From assembly GCA_900455155.1 (NCBI GenBank), contig UGUC01000004.1, forward strand, positions 682,001-746,000: a DNA stretch of 64,000 nucleotides, given 5' to 3'. Of this stretch, positions 30,959-42,884 are shown one piece after another. Both the position numbers and the translations under genes were made by a program. A model generated the notes under the pieces. That model was given only the letters and a program-made list of their open reading frames with translations, did no database searches and was not told where the DNA came from. Positions within the stretch are counted from its first letter, which is position 1; every line of letters begins with the position of its first letter. Source of the DNA: Providencia stuartii. Lineage in GTDB: Bacteria; Pseudomonadota; Gammaproteobacteria; Enterobacterales; Enterobacteriaceae.

Positions 30959-31301
30959 TTGGATTCCTTGATTAAACAGCAAATAAGTTCAGCCTGTTAC
31001 CTGTGCCCCACTGGCATAAGTGAGGAGAGAGCCGAGATAAATAGGACAAACTGGAACCTATATGTAAATAAATCATCATCACTAGAAATACTTGTCAAAA
31101 ACAGACCTTGTTGTTGCCTATATATTTCAGTTCATATTGACGCTTATTGTAACAGAGTATCGCATAGGTTAACGGTAGCGTTTTGTGCCATTTTGTCTCA
31201 ATTTGTTTAAACATTAACTCATATAAAGGGAAAAAGCCCTAAAAACTGTTTTATTCCATAATTTTTCCTTAATATGGAAAACATCAGCTTAGGAGATTGT
31301 T
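30959..31301. other. tolC/nudF divergent promoter region
   Basis: About 340 bases without a gene. It must hold the promoters of tolC and nudF. I could not identify a convincing mar/sox/rob box by eye. Confidence 0.4.
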
Positions 31302-31941
31302 ATGACAAAAAAATGTAGAGCAGCCAATTAAATATAATAAAAATGATGTTGAAATTATATCTAAGCGTAAATTATTTAATGGTTTTTTTCAAATGATTGA
31401 ATACCGCTTTCGCCATCGATTATTTGAGGGGGGTTGGAGCGAAGAAATTACTCGTGAGGTCTTTGAACGCGGGCACGCCGGCGTTATCTTACCCTATGAT
31501 CCTGAAGCCGATAAGGTTGTGCTTATTGAGCAGATTAGGTTGCCTGCCATAGAAACCAGTCAAACGCCATGGTTACTTGAAGCGGTTGCAGGAATGATAG
31601 AAACCGATGAAACTGCAGAGCAAGTAGTACGTCGTGAAGCTGACGAAGAAGCCGGATTGGTCATTGGTCGCACTGAAAAAGCATTAAGCTATTTATCGAG
31701 TCCTGGGGGCACCTCTGAACGTATGTATGTGTATGTTGGTGAGGTTGACAGTTCCCATGCTTCTGGTATCCATGGTTTAAAATCAGAAAATGAAGATATC
31801 CGTGTCCATGTGGTTAGCCGTGAGCAGGCTTATCAATGGGTTGAGGAGGGGATTATTGATAATGCGGCAACGGTCATTGTGCTCCAGTGGCTACAGCTTA
31901 ATTACAAAAAATTGCAACAAAAATGGGTGAAACTGTCTTAA
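31302..31941 (+). CDS. nudF: ADP-ribose pyrophosphatase NudF, apparent frameshift near the start
   Basis: Nudix hydrolase that splits ADP-ribose to AMP and ribose-5-phosphate. The Nudix box starts at GMIETDET and ends in RREADEEAGL. SPGGTSER and SENEDIRVHVVSREQAYQWV match E. coli NudF. The ATG at 31302 (AGGAG site) opens a frame broken in the A7 run 31307-31313. Removing one A gives MTKNVEQPIKYNKNDVEIIS followed by KRKLFNGFFQ and 212 residues (209 in E. coli). Without repair, only an internal ATG (31393) would be annotated, 30 residues short. Confidence 0.93.
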
Positions 31942-32049
31942 ATAACAATTAATCTAATGAAGTGTGTGCTATTTAGCAGATATTAACCTACTGTTAACGG
32001 TAGAATAGCAAAATAACGGTGACATTTTTTATTGGAACAAGGAAAACTT

Positions 32050-32890
32050 TTGGACAGCCAGCTCGAAGTGACTGCTCGTAATGCGAAGGTAGTCAGGATT
32101 TTACAAGTTACTGATACGCATCTCTTTGCTGATACAGCGAATACCCTATTGGGGATTAACACGCACAAGAGCTATCATGCCGTCCTTGATGCTATTTTAG
32201 AACAAAATTTGCCTATCGATCTGATCGTTGCAACCGGTGATTTAGTCCAAGATCAATCACCAGAAGCTTACCAACATTTTGCAAAAGGGATTGAGCGTCT
32301 ACCGGCTCCCTGTGTTTGGCTCCCAGGTAATCATGATTACCAACCTGCAATGGTCAGCTCTTTAAAGTTAGCGGGGATTTCAAGCGCAAAAGAAATTTTG
32401 ATTGGTGATGAATGGCAAATTTTGATGCTGGATAGCCAATTGCAAGACGTTCCACATGGCGAATTGTCAGAGCAGCAACTTGAGTGGATGAAAAGCTGTT
32501 TGGATAAGCGCCCTCAGCGTACCACTTTAGTGATGCTTCACCATCATCCTTTACCTTCGGGCTGTACTTGGCTTGATCAGCACAGCTTGCGTAACTCCCA
32601 TATTCTTGCGGATTACCTAAAAGGGTATCCTCAAGTTAAAGTGATGCTTTGTGGGCCATATTCATCAAGAAATGGATGAATACTGGCATGGTATTCGTTT
32701 ATTAGCGACGCCTTCGACATGCGTGCAGTTTAAGCCTCATTGTACCAACTTTGCACTAGATACCGTCGCTCCAGGCTGGCGCTATCTCGAACTCTCCATC
32801 AATGAGAAAGGGGAAAGGCATATTAGTACGCAAGTGTGTCGTTTAAATACCAAAGAATTCAGTCCTGACTTTGATTCGGACGGCTACTAA
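32050..32890 (+). CDS. cpdA: 3',5'-cyclic AMP phosphodiesterase CpdA, TTG start, apparent frameshift
   Basis: Metallophosphoesterase that lowers cAMP. Metal motifs: 'VTDTHLF' (D-x-H), ATGDLVQD (GD), PGNHDY (GNHD), LHHHPLP and, after repair, 'CGHIHQ'. No ATG is in place; AAGGA at 32039-32043 is well spaced from the TTG at 32050, giving MDSQLEVTARNAKVVRILQV. The frame breaks at CC 32656-32657; removing one C joins KVMLCG to HIHQEMDEYWHGIRLLATPS. 279 residues (275 in E. coli). The stop overlaps the yqiA start (TAATG). E. coli has yqiB between nudF and cpdA; it is absent here. Confidence 0.92.
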
Positions 32891-33472
32891 TGTCGACGCT
32901 TCTTTATATCCATGGCTTTAATAGTTCGCCACAGTCGGCGAAAGCCAATGGCTTAAAACAGTGGGTGAATGAGCGCTACCCGCACATCAACATGATTGTG
33001 CCGCAATTGCCTAACTATCCAAAGCAAGCCGCTTCTATGTTAGAAGAGATCGTGCTACAGCATAAAGACGCGCCGATGGGGCTCGTTGGCTCATCATTAG
33101 GCGGCTATTTTTCGATTTGGTTTTCACAGCGTTTTCAGATCCCAGCCGTTGTGGTGAATCCCCGCAGTGCGTCCTTTTGATCTTTTGCAGGATTATCTTG
33201 GCGAAAATATCAATCCTTATACGCATGAAAAGTATTTTCTTGAGCCTAAGCATATGCATGAACTGAAAGCATTGCATCTGCCACAAGTTGATCATCCCGA
33301 TTTGATCTGGTTGTTACAACAAATGGGGGATGAAGTGCTCGATTATCGCCAAGTGGTTTCCTATCTTGCAAAATGCAAACAAACTGTTGAACCACAAGGT
33401 AATCATGCCTTTGTTGGTTTTGAGAATCACTTTCCGCAAATCATCCATTTTCTGAGATTGGCAGAGAAATAA
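32890..33472 (+). CDS. yqiA: esterase YqiA (alpha/beta hydrolase), apparent frameshift
   Basis: Small serine esterase with an alpha/beta hydrolase fold. LLYIHGFNSSPQSAKA gives the oxyanion HG, and 'LVGSSLGGYFS' holds the nucleophile Ser. The frame breaks in the C4 run 33160-33163. With one C fewer, VVVNPAVRPFDLLQDYLG follows, and the C-terminal half supplies the later Asp and His (GNHAF). 193 residues, identical to the E. coli length. Translationally coupled to cpdA (TAATG). Confidence 0.92.
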
Positions 33473-33517
33473 TGCCAAAACATCTGTACACTGTTATTAT
33501 CAACAGTAAATCACTGA

Positions 33518-35466
<1,949 letters not shown>

Positions 35467-35505
35467 CATTCATCACGCTATCAAAAAGAGTAAGGAAAGT
35501 ATTGA

Positions 35506-37764
35506 ATGAGTGAAATTACTCATGACGGCGTAGAGCGTTTACCCCTCCACGCCTTTACTGAGAACGCCTATCTGAACTATTCGATGTATGTGATCATGGA
35601 TAGGGCGTTACCTTTTATTGGCGATGGGCTAAAGCCCGTCCAGCGCCGTATCGTTTATGCAATGTCCGAGTTAGGACTTAATAATACGGCGAAATATAAA
35701 AAATCAGCGAGGACGGTCGGTGACGTACTAGGTAAATATCACCCTCATGGTGATAGTGCCTGTTATGAAGCGATGGTGCTAATGGCTCAACCGTTTTCTT
35801 ACCGCTATCCATTGGTTGATGGTCAAGGAAACTGGGGGGCGCCTGATGATCCTAAATCTTTCGCCGCGATGCGTTATACCGAATCACGGCTATCAAAATA
35901 CGCAGAAGTATTATTGAGCGAGCTTGCGCATGGCACAGTGGACTGGATCCCTAACTTTGATGGCACTTTGAATGAGCCAAAAATGTTGCCAGCGCGTTTA
36001 CCGAATATTTTGCTCAATGGTACAACGGGGATCGCCGTTGGGATGGCGACAGATATCCCACCTCATAATGCACGGGAAGTGGCTCAAGCCTTGGTTGCTC
36101 TACTGGATAAGCCAACGCTGTCGCTGGATGACATTATGTCGTATGTTCCTGGTCCAGATTTCCCAACCGAAGCAGAAATTATCTCTTCCCGAGAGGATAT
36201 TCGTAAGATCTATCAAAATGGTCGCGGCTCAGTTCGTATGCGTGCTGTTTGGGAAAAAGAGGATGGCAATGCGGTTATTACTGCTCTGCCTCATCAAGTT
36301 TCTGGGGCGAAAGTGCTTGAGCAGATTGCAAGCCAGATGCGCGCGAAGAAATTACCGATGGTGGATGATTTACGTGATGAGTCCGATCACGAAAATCCTA
36401 CACGCCTAGTCATTGTGCCGCGTAGTAATCGTGTTGACCTCGAACAAGTGATGAATCACCTGTTTGCGACGACAGATCTCGAGAAAAGCTATCGCGTTAA
36501 CCTCAACATGATAGGTCTTGATAATCGTCCAGCAGTTAAAGGGTTGGTAGATATACTCAATGAATGGATTGTTTACCGCCGCCAAACAGTACGTAATCGC
36601 CTTAATCATCGTTTAGAAAAGGTTCTTAGACGCTTACATATTTTAGACGGTTTATTAATTGCTTATCTTAACATTGATGAAGTTATTGAGATCATCCGTA
36701 CGGAAGATGAGCCAAAACCTGTCTTAATGTCGCGCTTTAATCTCTCTGATACGCAAGCAGAAGCTATCTTAGAATTAAAATTACGTCATTTGGCTAAACT
36801 CGAGGAGATGAAAATTCGAGGCGAGCAAGATGAATTAATTAAAGAGCGTGATGAATTACAAAGTATTTTAGGCTCAGAGCGTAAGCTAAATACGCTGATT
36901 AAAAAAGAAATTCAGGCTGACGCCAAAGCTTATGGGGATGAGCGTCGCTCGCCACTGCGTGAACGTGAAGAAGCAAAAGCATTGAGCGAACATGAAATTC
37001 TACCTTCAGAGCCGATTACCGTTGTATTGTCAGAAATGGGCTGGGTACGCAGTGCGAAAGGGCATGATATTGAGCCTTCTAACCTGAATTATAAGGCTGG
37101 AGATAGTTTCAAAGGTGCCGCTCGAGGTAAAACCAATCAGCCTGTTGTTTTCCTAGATACGACAGGGCGTAGTTATTCGGTTGACCCATTAGAGCTACCT
37201 TCCGCACGCAGTCAAGGGGAGCCATTAACCGGGCGTTTATCACTACCGCCAGGGGCGACCGTCGAACATGTTCTGATGGCCCAAGATGAGCAAAAATATT
37301 TAATGGCATCGGATGCGGGTTATGGTTTTATTTGTACCTTTAATGATCTTGTCACCAAGAACAAAACAGGTAAGGCTCTGATTAATCTGCCGGATAACGC
37401 CAAGATCCTCACACCAATTGAGATCAATAATGAGCAAGAAGATGTACTGTTAGCCATTACTAAGGCTGGTCGTATGTTAATGTTCCCTGTTGCTGATTTG
37501 CCTCAATTGTCGAAAGGGAAAGGTAATAAGATCATCAATATTACCGGTGCTCAAGCGGCAAGTGGTGAAGACCTTCTTGTTTGGTTATTAGTGCTGCCAG
37601 CACAGGCTTCAATTACGCTCTATTTCGGTAAACGGAAACTGAGATTGAAATCGGAAGAGTTGCAAAAATATCGTGCAGAAAGAGGGCGTCGTGGTACATC
37701 ACTACCCCGTGGCTTGCATAATATTGAGCGAATTGAAGTTGAAACTGCGGATGCAGACAAATAA
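35506..37764 (+). CDS. parC: DNA topoisomerase IV subunit A ParC
   Basis: DNA-breaking subunit of topoisomerase IV, 752 residues as in E. coli. The catalytic Tyr is Tyr124 ([10 protein letters not shown]), the equivalent of E. coli Tyr120. The quinolone-resistance region reads [15 protein letters not shown], with Ser84 and Glu88 (E. coli Ser80 and Glu84) unaltered, so no classical resistance substitution is present in ParC. GyrA-box-like beta-pinwheel repeats form the C-terminal third. Lies 39 bases after parE; intact. Confidence 0.97.
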   Translation: MSEITHDGVERLPLHAFTENAYLNYSMYVIMDRALPFIGDGLKPVQRRIVYAMSELGLNNTAKYKKSARTVGDVLGKYHPHGDSACYEAMVLMAQPFSYRYPLVDGQGNWGAPDDPKSFAAMRYTESRLSKYAEVLLSELAHGTVDWIPNFDGTLNEPKMLPARLPNILLNGTTGIAVGMATDIPPHNAREVAQALVALLDKPTLSLDDIMSYVPGPDFPTEAEIISSREDIRKIYQNGRGSVRMRAVWEKEDGNAVITALPHQVSGAKVLEQIASQMRAKKLPMVDDLRDESDHENPTRLVIVPRSNRVDLEQVMNHLFATTDLEKSYRVNLNMIGLDNRPAVKGLVDILNEWIVYRRQTVRNRLNHRLEKVLRRLHILDGLLIAYLNIDEVIEIIRTEDEPKPVLMSRFNLSDTQAEAILELKLRHLAKLEEMKIRGEQDELIKERDELQSILGSERKLNTLIKKEIQADAKAYGDERRSPLREREEAKALSEHEILPSEPITVVLSEMGWVRSAKGHDIEPSNLNYKAGDSFKGAARGKTNQPVVFLDTTGRSYSVDPLELPSARSQGEPLTGRLSLPPGATVEHVLMAQDEQKYLMASDAGYGFICTFNDLVTKNKTGKALINLPDNAKILTPIEINNEQEDVLLAITKAGRMLMFPVADLPQLSKGKGNKIINITGAQAASGEDLLVWLLVLPAQASITLYFGKRKLRLKSEELQKYRAERGRRGTSLPRGLHNIERIEVETADADK

Positions 37765-37799
37765 TAATAGTGCAATTTTATTATGGGATTGATTATGCT

Positions 37800-37886
37800 C
37801 TAAATACGTAAAGGTCAGCCAGCCGATAGCGGAATCAATCGTGCTGACAATGCTGCACTTGAAGTATGGCGAGGATAATCAAGTTC
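37800..37886. repeat. possible second copy of the intergenic repeat (partial)
   Basis: Within the parC-plsC spacer, GCTGCACTTGAAGTATGGCGAGGATA (about 37853-37878) resembles the right end of the element at 18337-18460. The left end is not clearly recognisable. Confidence 0.3.
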
Positions 37887-37909
37887 TGATTATTTAGACA
37901 GAGGTCTCT

Positions 37910-38644
37910 ATGCTAGCGCTGATTAGGGCCATTATTGTGATTATTTATACAATATTGGTGTGTGTATTTGGGGGAATTTATTGTTTATTTAGCCCTCGTA
38001 ATCCAAAACATGTGATGGTTTTTGGCCATATGTTTGGGCGGTTATCAACATTATTTGGCATAAAAATTATTAACCGCGTTCCAGAAAAAGCGAAAAAATA
38101 TGGCCCGAGCATTTATATTGGTAACCACCAAAATAACTATGACATGGTCACAATGTCGAATGGTGTTCAACCAAGAACGGTGACAGTAGGGAAAAAAAGT
38201 TTAGTGTTGATCCCGTTTTTTGGTTTTCTGTACTGGATCACGGGGAATATTTTGATCGACCGTTCGAATCGTTCAAAAGCGCATAACACAATTTCGCAAG
38301 TGGCTGAACAAATCAAAAAACATCAAATTTCGATTTGGATGTTTCCAGAGGGAACTCGCAGCCGTGGTCGTGGGTTGCTACCTTTTAAAACAGGGGCATT
38401 TCATGCGGCGATTGCTGCGGGTGTACCAATTGTACCGGTTTGTGTTTCTACCACTCAAGGAAGGATCAAACTCAACCGTTGGAATAATGGTCATGTGATC
38501 GTTGAAATGTTAGAGCCAATAGAGACAAAAAACTATTCCAAGGAGCAAGTCAGGGAGCTCGCTGAATATTGCCATGATTTGATGGAAGCTAAAATTAAGC
38601 AGCTCGATGAAGAGATTGCTGAAATAGACAAGCAAAATAAATAA
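37910..38644 (+). CDS. plsC: 1-acyl-sn-glycerol-3-phosphate acyltransferase PlsC
   Basis: Adds the second acyl chain to make phosphatidic acid at the inner membrane. 244 residues (245 in E. coli). N-terminal hydrophobic anchor (about 4-25). Acyltransferase motifs: NHQNNYD (HX4D), GNILIDR, FPEGTRSRG and VPIVPVCVS. Follows parC, as in E. coli, with ftsP after it. Confidence 0.95.
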   Translation: MLALIRAIIVIIYTILVCVFGGIYCLFSPRNPKHVMVFGHMFGRLSTLFGIKIINRVPEKAKKYGPSIYIGNHQNNYDMVTMSNGVQPRTVTVGKKSLVLIPFFGFLYWITGNILIDRSNRSKAHNTISQVAEQIKKHQISIWMFPEGTRSRGRGLLPFKTGAFHAAIAAGVPIVPVCVSTTQGRIKLNRWNNGHVIVEMLEPIETKNYSKEQVRELAEYCHDLMEAKIKQLDEEIAEIDKQNK

Positions 38645-38671
38645 GTTGTTCGGCACGATGACTTAACATGA

Positions 38672-38716
38672 CGCCCTTTTCTGAATAGGTTATCTCATCA
38701 GAAAAGGGCGTTTTTA
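38672..38716 (+). terminator. rho-independent terminator of plsC
   Basis: Perfect 13-bp stem CGCCCTTTTCTGA / TCAGAAAAGGGCG with a 13-base loop, followed by TTTTTATTT. Confidence 0.88.
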
Positions 38717-38981
38717 TTTAATGAATCACATGATCCTGTTTACACGTCTAATTACATTTTATCTTGTCATTTTTGACTATTAAATTTTATTTATCGTTAT
38801 AGATATTTTTAGAGTTTCATCTATTTTCGCGATATCATTACAACCCATTTGTATCAAGTTTAAGATTATGGCCCAATGATGGGTTATGCTAGCGCGAACC
38901 TAAAATTAACGATTAAATTGGCTTATATTGCGAATATCTAACAATAATTAGCGCTGCTATTTTTAGTTTAGTGGAGAATTT

Positions 38982-40394
38982 ATGTCATTCAGTCGGCGTC
39001 AGTTTCTGCTTATTGCAGGGCTGGCTTTGTGTTTGGTCAATACATCAAACTATGCTTTTGCGAGCGGTAATGGCAAAAACCCGCTCCCTGTTCCTCCATT
39101 ATTAGAATCCAAATCAGGACAGCCGTTATTTTTGACATTACAAAAAATACATTGGTCGTTTGATGGGAAATACTCTGCGGATATATGGGGGGTTAATGGT
39201 TCTTATCCAGGTCCAACGGTAAAAGTAAAAAATGGCGATGATATTAAGCTGATTTATAGTAATCGCTTACCTGAGTCTGTTTCCATGACAGTTAGTGGCC
39301 TGCAAGTTCCTGGTACTCAAATAGGTGGAGCGGCAAGGTTAATCTCTTCAGGAGCCGATTGGTCTCCTGTGATCCCTATTCGTCAACCCGCAGCGACCCT
39401 TTGGTATCACGCGAATACAGAAGGCAAAATGGGGCCTCAAATTTATAATGGTCTATTAGGGATGTGGATCATTGAAGATGATTCAACGAAGAATCTGCGA
39501 CTACCAAAACATTATGGCGTCGATGATTTTCCTATTATTATCCAAGATAAGCGCTTAGATAATTTTGGGGTTCCTGAATACCAAGCCAATGAGGACGGTT
39601 TTCTTGGGGATACGTTATTAGTTAACGGTGTTCAAGACCCTTATATTGAAGTTTCCCGTGGCTGGATCCGTTTACGCTTATTAAATGCCTCTAATTCGAG
39701 GCGCTATGTCATGAAAATTAGCGATGGGCGTCCTTTTGTGATGATAGCCTCCGATCAAGGATTATTGACATCACCAGTCAAAGTGCCTGAACTGTCGTTG
39801 GCACCGGGTGAACGTCGAGAAGTCTTGATTGATATGGCAAAAACAGAAGAGCTTACCATTACAGCGGGTGAATCAGCGAGCTTTATGGATAGAGTGAAGA
39901 GTTTATTTGAACCTTCAACAACACTCATATCGACCAATGTGTTGACTATCAAAGCAACAGGGTTAATGTCTTTGGTGACTGATGATGTTCCTACTCAGTT
40001 AGTTGAAGATAAAACTCAGATCACTTCATCTATTCGTAATCGTGATATTCACCTTAATGAACCTTATGGCATCAATAATACGACAAAAGATACTCGTCGT
40101 ATTGATCTATCAAGCCAACAAGGTGGGTGGGAGCGCTGGGCCGTAACCAGTAATGTTCCTCAACCTTTTCATATTGAAGGGGTTCGTTTTAAAGTGATTA
40201 ACCGTAATGGACAACCGACACCACCGGAGGATTTCGGCTGGAAAGATACAGTTTGGGTTGATGGTAAAACAGAACTATTGGTACAAATGATGCAGCCATC
40301 CTATGAGCACTTTCCATTTTTATTCTACAGCAACAATTTAGAAAAAGCGGATTTAGGCTCAGTGGGGCAACTGGTCGTGGCACCTGAAAATTAA
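38982..40394 (+). CDS. ftsP: cell-division protein FtsP (SufI), Tat-exported
   Basis: Multicopper-oxidase-like periplasmic protein that stabilises the divisome under stress. 470 residues, as in E. coli. The N-terminus has a twin-arginine signal (SRRQFLLIAGLALCL, ending near YAFAS). Three cupredoxin-like domains: WGVNGSYPGPTVKVKNGD, ATLWYHANTEGKMGPQIYNG and PFHIEGVRFKVINRNG. The HxH copper ligands typical of laccases are largely missing, as expected for FtsP. Last core gene before the accessory island. Confidence 0.93.
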   Translation: MSFSRRQFLLIAGLALCLVNTSNYAFASGNGKNPLPVPPLLESKSGQPLFLTLQKIHWSFDGKYSADIWGVNGSYPGPTVKVKNGDDIKLIYSNRLPESVSMTVSGLQVPGTQIGGAARLISSGADWSPVIPIRQPAATLWYHANTEGKMGPQIYNGLLGMWIIEDDSTKNLRLPKHYGVDDFPIIIQDKRLDNFGVPEYQANEDGFLGDTLLVNGVQDPYIEVSRGWIRLRLLNASNSRRYVMKISDGRPFVMIASDQGLLTSPVKVPELSLAPGERREVLIDMAKTEELTITAGESASFMDRVKSLFEPSTTLISTNVLTIKATGLMSLVTDDVPTQLVEDKTQITSSIRNRDIHLNEPYGINNTTKDTRRIDLSSQQGGWERWAVTSNVPQPFHIEGVRFKVINRNGQPTPPEDFGWKDTVWVDGKTELLVQMMQPSYEHFPFLFYSNNLEKADLGSVGQLVVAPEN

Positions 40395-40459
40395 TGTTAA
40401 ATCGGGAGTGTTAGAAATTCTGTGTCATCCTAGTAAACGACCTCAAAAAGGAAGGGCTG

Positions 40460-40871
40460 ATGACACAACCTTTCGATTTTGATAAAACCTTAAAATTACT
40501 TCAAGAGGGGCAGGTATTGATCGGCAAAGGCGGTATCCTGACCCCATTGAGACTCTTATTTGGCGAATGATATCAATGCCAATCGCCGAAATGGTATCAC
40601 TAAGAAAACCATCAAAATATCAACGGGTAACGTTGAACTGGCAACGAGACCTGATCGTAATGGTTCTTTCGAACCGTAACGGGTGAAAAAGCACCAAGCG
40701 ACATTATCGAATGAGGTCGAGCATAAAATAATACGTTTTTTGCTCTGAGTATGAGTTACTCGGGTATTAGCCGAGAATTGAAGAACTGTATGCTTTTAGT
40801 CTCTCACCTGCCGCGATTAGCGCAGTGACTGGCAAAGTTATTCTGAACTCAAACTATGGCAACAGCAACCA
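40460..40871 (+). pseudogene. IS256-family transposase remnant
   Basis: MTQPFDFDKTLKLLQEGQVL begins as an IS256 (mutator-type) transposase. Pieces then follow in shifting frames: LANDINANRRNGITKKTIK, 'GNVELATRPDRNGSF', LSMSYSGISRE, EELYAFSLSPAAISAVT. Internal deletions and frameshifts are visible, and no C-terminal half exists. The remnant ends abruptly at about 40871, where the C-terminal codons of a Y-type gene begin, so a deletion joined the two. It marks the left edge of the competition island. Confidence 0.75.
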
Positions 40872-40979
40872 CCGGATATGGTGGGTTGGAAACAAAATAT
40901 GCTAGCTATCTATAACCAAATAATTGAAGACCTCATGACGATCAATCCAGAGCTGCAAGTGATTCATAAGCTATTTTAA
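40872..40979 (+). pseudogene. C-terminal fragment of a Y-family (313-aa) gene
   Basis: Codes PDMVGWKQNMLAIYNQ...INPELQVIHKLF and the stop, i.e. the last 35 residues of the 313-residue proteins found intact at 41136, 42881 and 45268. The rest was lost in the deletion that fused it to the IS256 remnant, so the array once had at least one more unit. Confidence 0.85.
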
Positions 40980-41040
40980 CCACGGCGATTAGACGGTCGT
41001 TGATCGTCTTTGAATATTTACGTGCTAATATTGATATGTA

Positions 41041-41136
41041 AAGAGTATCAAAATAACAGTTGGAATAGATGAGACGTTTTCTGTTAGTAAAACTTCTCGA
41101 TTTGATAACAGGTTTCTTATGGAAAGAATAAAATAA
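41041..41136 (+). pseudogene. C-terminal fragment of an X-family gene
   Basis: Reads KSIKITVGIDETFSVSKTSR, then FDNRFLMERIK and stop. It aligns with the C-termini of the X proteins at 42466 (GYKLTAVVDDKFNV) and 46613 (AIKLKVGINDTFLV). Its TAA overlaps the ATG of the following Y gene, as in the complete X-Y pairs. Confidence 0.65.
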
Positions 41137-42077
41137 TGAATAGAATGGAGCTAATCAATAAATATATCAAAACTGATTTAGAAAAAATAACAGTTAAAAC
41201 AGGTGAATTGAAAAAAAAATCTGATGATAGGTTTTATTCTAATATAGGAAAAATTATTGCTGAAAAAAAGAGTAATAGAGATATAAATTATGTTGTTGCT
41301 CTTGATTCTGCAATGGGAATTACTGGGCTGCTTTATACGAAAGAAATCTACTCAAATGTGAATGAAAAATCTTATGCTTTTGAGAAATTCTTTTGGCATA
41401 GAAATGTTTCTTTTTTAGTTAATTACTATAATTTATTTAAGGATAAAAATATATCTTTAGACTTTTCTGAACAAGGCGAAATTTTACTCATGGATTTTGC
41501 TTGTGATGACTTTAGAATTGGGCACCTTTGCTACGATAGAATTATTGAGAATATTCAATCGGGTAAAATAGCAAAATCGCTCCCTATGTATACTCGTCCA
41601 CAGAAGCTAGGCGTATTTGCCGTTGAAATGTTGGCAAGCGAAAAAAATCAAACCATAGATTGGGAGAGTGCAGGTATTCCTATCGATCCGTTTTATCAAC
41701 GTTTTTGCCAAGAAGCGTTATATAATGAAAATCACGATGTTGTCGCCCAATGGCTTATTGCACTGTGTGATCGTCATGTCGAATGGTCCGCTTTATTTGA
41801 CTGGGATGAAAATGAACAAAGTGCGACAGGCTATGAAATAGATATGGAAATATTATTAGCGTGGCCGTTTGAATATCAAGCCGTCAAAAATTTCCGCGCC
41901 AAACATGGCTTAACTACTCCTATCATCGATCACCCATTACTTAAAACCCCGATGGCAATTGAACATCGCCCTGATATGGTGGGTTGGAAGCAAAATAGGC
42001 CTGCTATTTATGATCAGATGATTGAAGACTTGATCACGATTAATACAGAGCTGCAAGTGATTCATAAACTATTTTAA
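41136..42077 (+). CDS. Y-family protein, copy 1 (putative T6SS-linked immunity or effector)
   Basis: 313 residues, family not recognised with certainty. N-terminal part (1 to about 112) is Lys-rich and unlike the other copies. From GEILLMDFACDDFRIGHLCYD onward (about 115-313) it is nearly identical to them: SLPMYTRPQKLG, NQTIDWESAGIPIDPFYQRF, WPFEYQAVKNFRAKHGL, IEHRPDMVGW, INTELQVIHKLF. 'WPFEYQAV' recalls the 'Y-W-x-FE' core of PoNi/DUF1911 immunity proteins, but this is weak. No signal peptide or membrane segment, so cytoplasmic. Preceded by an X-gene remnant with a TAATG overlap. Confidence 0.7.
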   Translation: MNRMELINKYIKTDLEKITVKTGELKKKSDDRFYSNIGKIIAEKKSNRDINYVVALDSAMGITGLLYTKEIYSNVNEKSYAFEKFFWHRNVSFLVNYYNLFKDKNISLDFSEQGEILLMDFACDDFRIGHLCYDRIIENIQSGKIAKSLPMYTRPQKLGVFAVEMLASEKNQTIDWESAGIPIDPFYQRFCQEALYNENHDVVAQWLIALCDRHVEWSALFDWDENEQSATGYEIDMEILLAWPFEYQAVKNFRAKHGLTTPIIDHPLLKTPMAIEHRPDMVGWKQNRPAIYDQMIEDLITINTELQVIHKLF

Positions 42078-42125
42078 TCACGGTAAATCACCGAAGGTTT
42101 ACCATCTTTAGATGAAGGTAATATT

Positions 42126-42321
42126 ATGAAGCAGACGGCAGAAAGAAAACAAATTATTTGTGATAATAAGCTGTAAGCCTTTTATCTTGATGCAGTTCAC
42201 TATTTTGAAGAAGAACATCGCGTAGCATTAGATCACCATGAAATTAAGCGAGAGGCCTTGTTTAATCAATTAAAGAAAAATTATTTGCACTTTGAATCTA
42301 TTGGTCGAACAAGTCAACTTG
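42126..42321 (+). pseudogene. A-family gene remnant, unit 2
   Basis: MKQTAERKQIICDNKL, stop (CAA-type codon as TAA), then AFYLDAVHYFEEEHRVALD, HHEIKREALFNQLKKNYLHF and ESIGRTSQ. This is the N-terminal third of the A gene at 43872. It is fused by deletion to the PAAR tail that follows at 42319. Confidence 0.65.
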
Positions 42322-42399
42322 ATGAAAATTAATGGAGTCTCAGTAGCATTAGAAGGACACAAGGTGGTTTGTGGGTGTGTGCTTGTCGCAGTGGGTTAA
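42319..42399 (+). pseudogene. PAAR C-terminal remnant, unit 2
   Basis: LMKINGVSVALEGHKVVCGC VLVAVG, then stop; corresponds to the last third of the PAAR protein at 44527 (LMKINGIPVALEGHKVACAC). The junction with the A remnant has the same position as in unit 4. Confidence 0.7.
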
Positions 42400-42465
42400 G
42401 CAAGTAGTAAAAAAGTATCTTGAGCGGGGTGTTTTAATCATAGGGGTTAAAACAATAAAGAATGA

Positions 42466-42884
42466 GTGAATACAGTTGTTAGTCAGTATGTTAGTTTTAA
42501 ATAATGAATGATTATAAAGATGATTTCATTTGCAAAATTGAGTCACCGTCACCTGAGTGGGTTACGTTTGAAATCAAAACGACGATGAAGGATAAGTTTG
42601 GGGCAAATACAACACCAAAAGGAAGTGGAGCAAGCGAAGCTCAAAAAGATTACTTGAAAAATATAAGAGATCATTCAAAAGAATCAACAGAGTCAATGAG
42701 ATTTGGAAGGAATGATTTTAATTTAAATAAAGAACAGTTTGACTTATTAAATAGTATTTCTAAGGGAATGAGTAAAAATAACATTGTTGGTTACAAATTA
42801 ACGGCGGTAGTTGATGATAAATTTAATGTTGGTGGAAACAATAAATATCTATTTTTTTACTATCTAGAGGGTTTAGACAAATGA
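42466..42884 (+). CDS. X-family protein, copy 2 (frameshift near its start)
   Basis: Small protein of unknown family. A GTG at 42466 starts NTVVSQYVSFK as in the other copies, then the frame breaks near 42495; the ATG at 42504 continues in the right frame for 126 residues. The N-terminal half (DDFICKIESPSPEWVTFEIK, MKDKFG) is shared by all copies; the C-terminal half (about 60-126) is not. Its stop overlaps the next ATG (ATGA), so X and Y are co-translated. Possible small toxin or immunity partner; the role is unknown. Confidence 0.6.
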
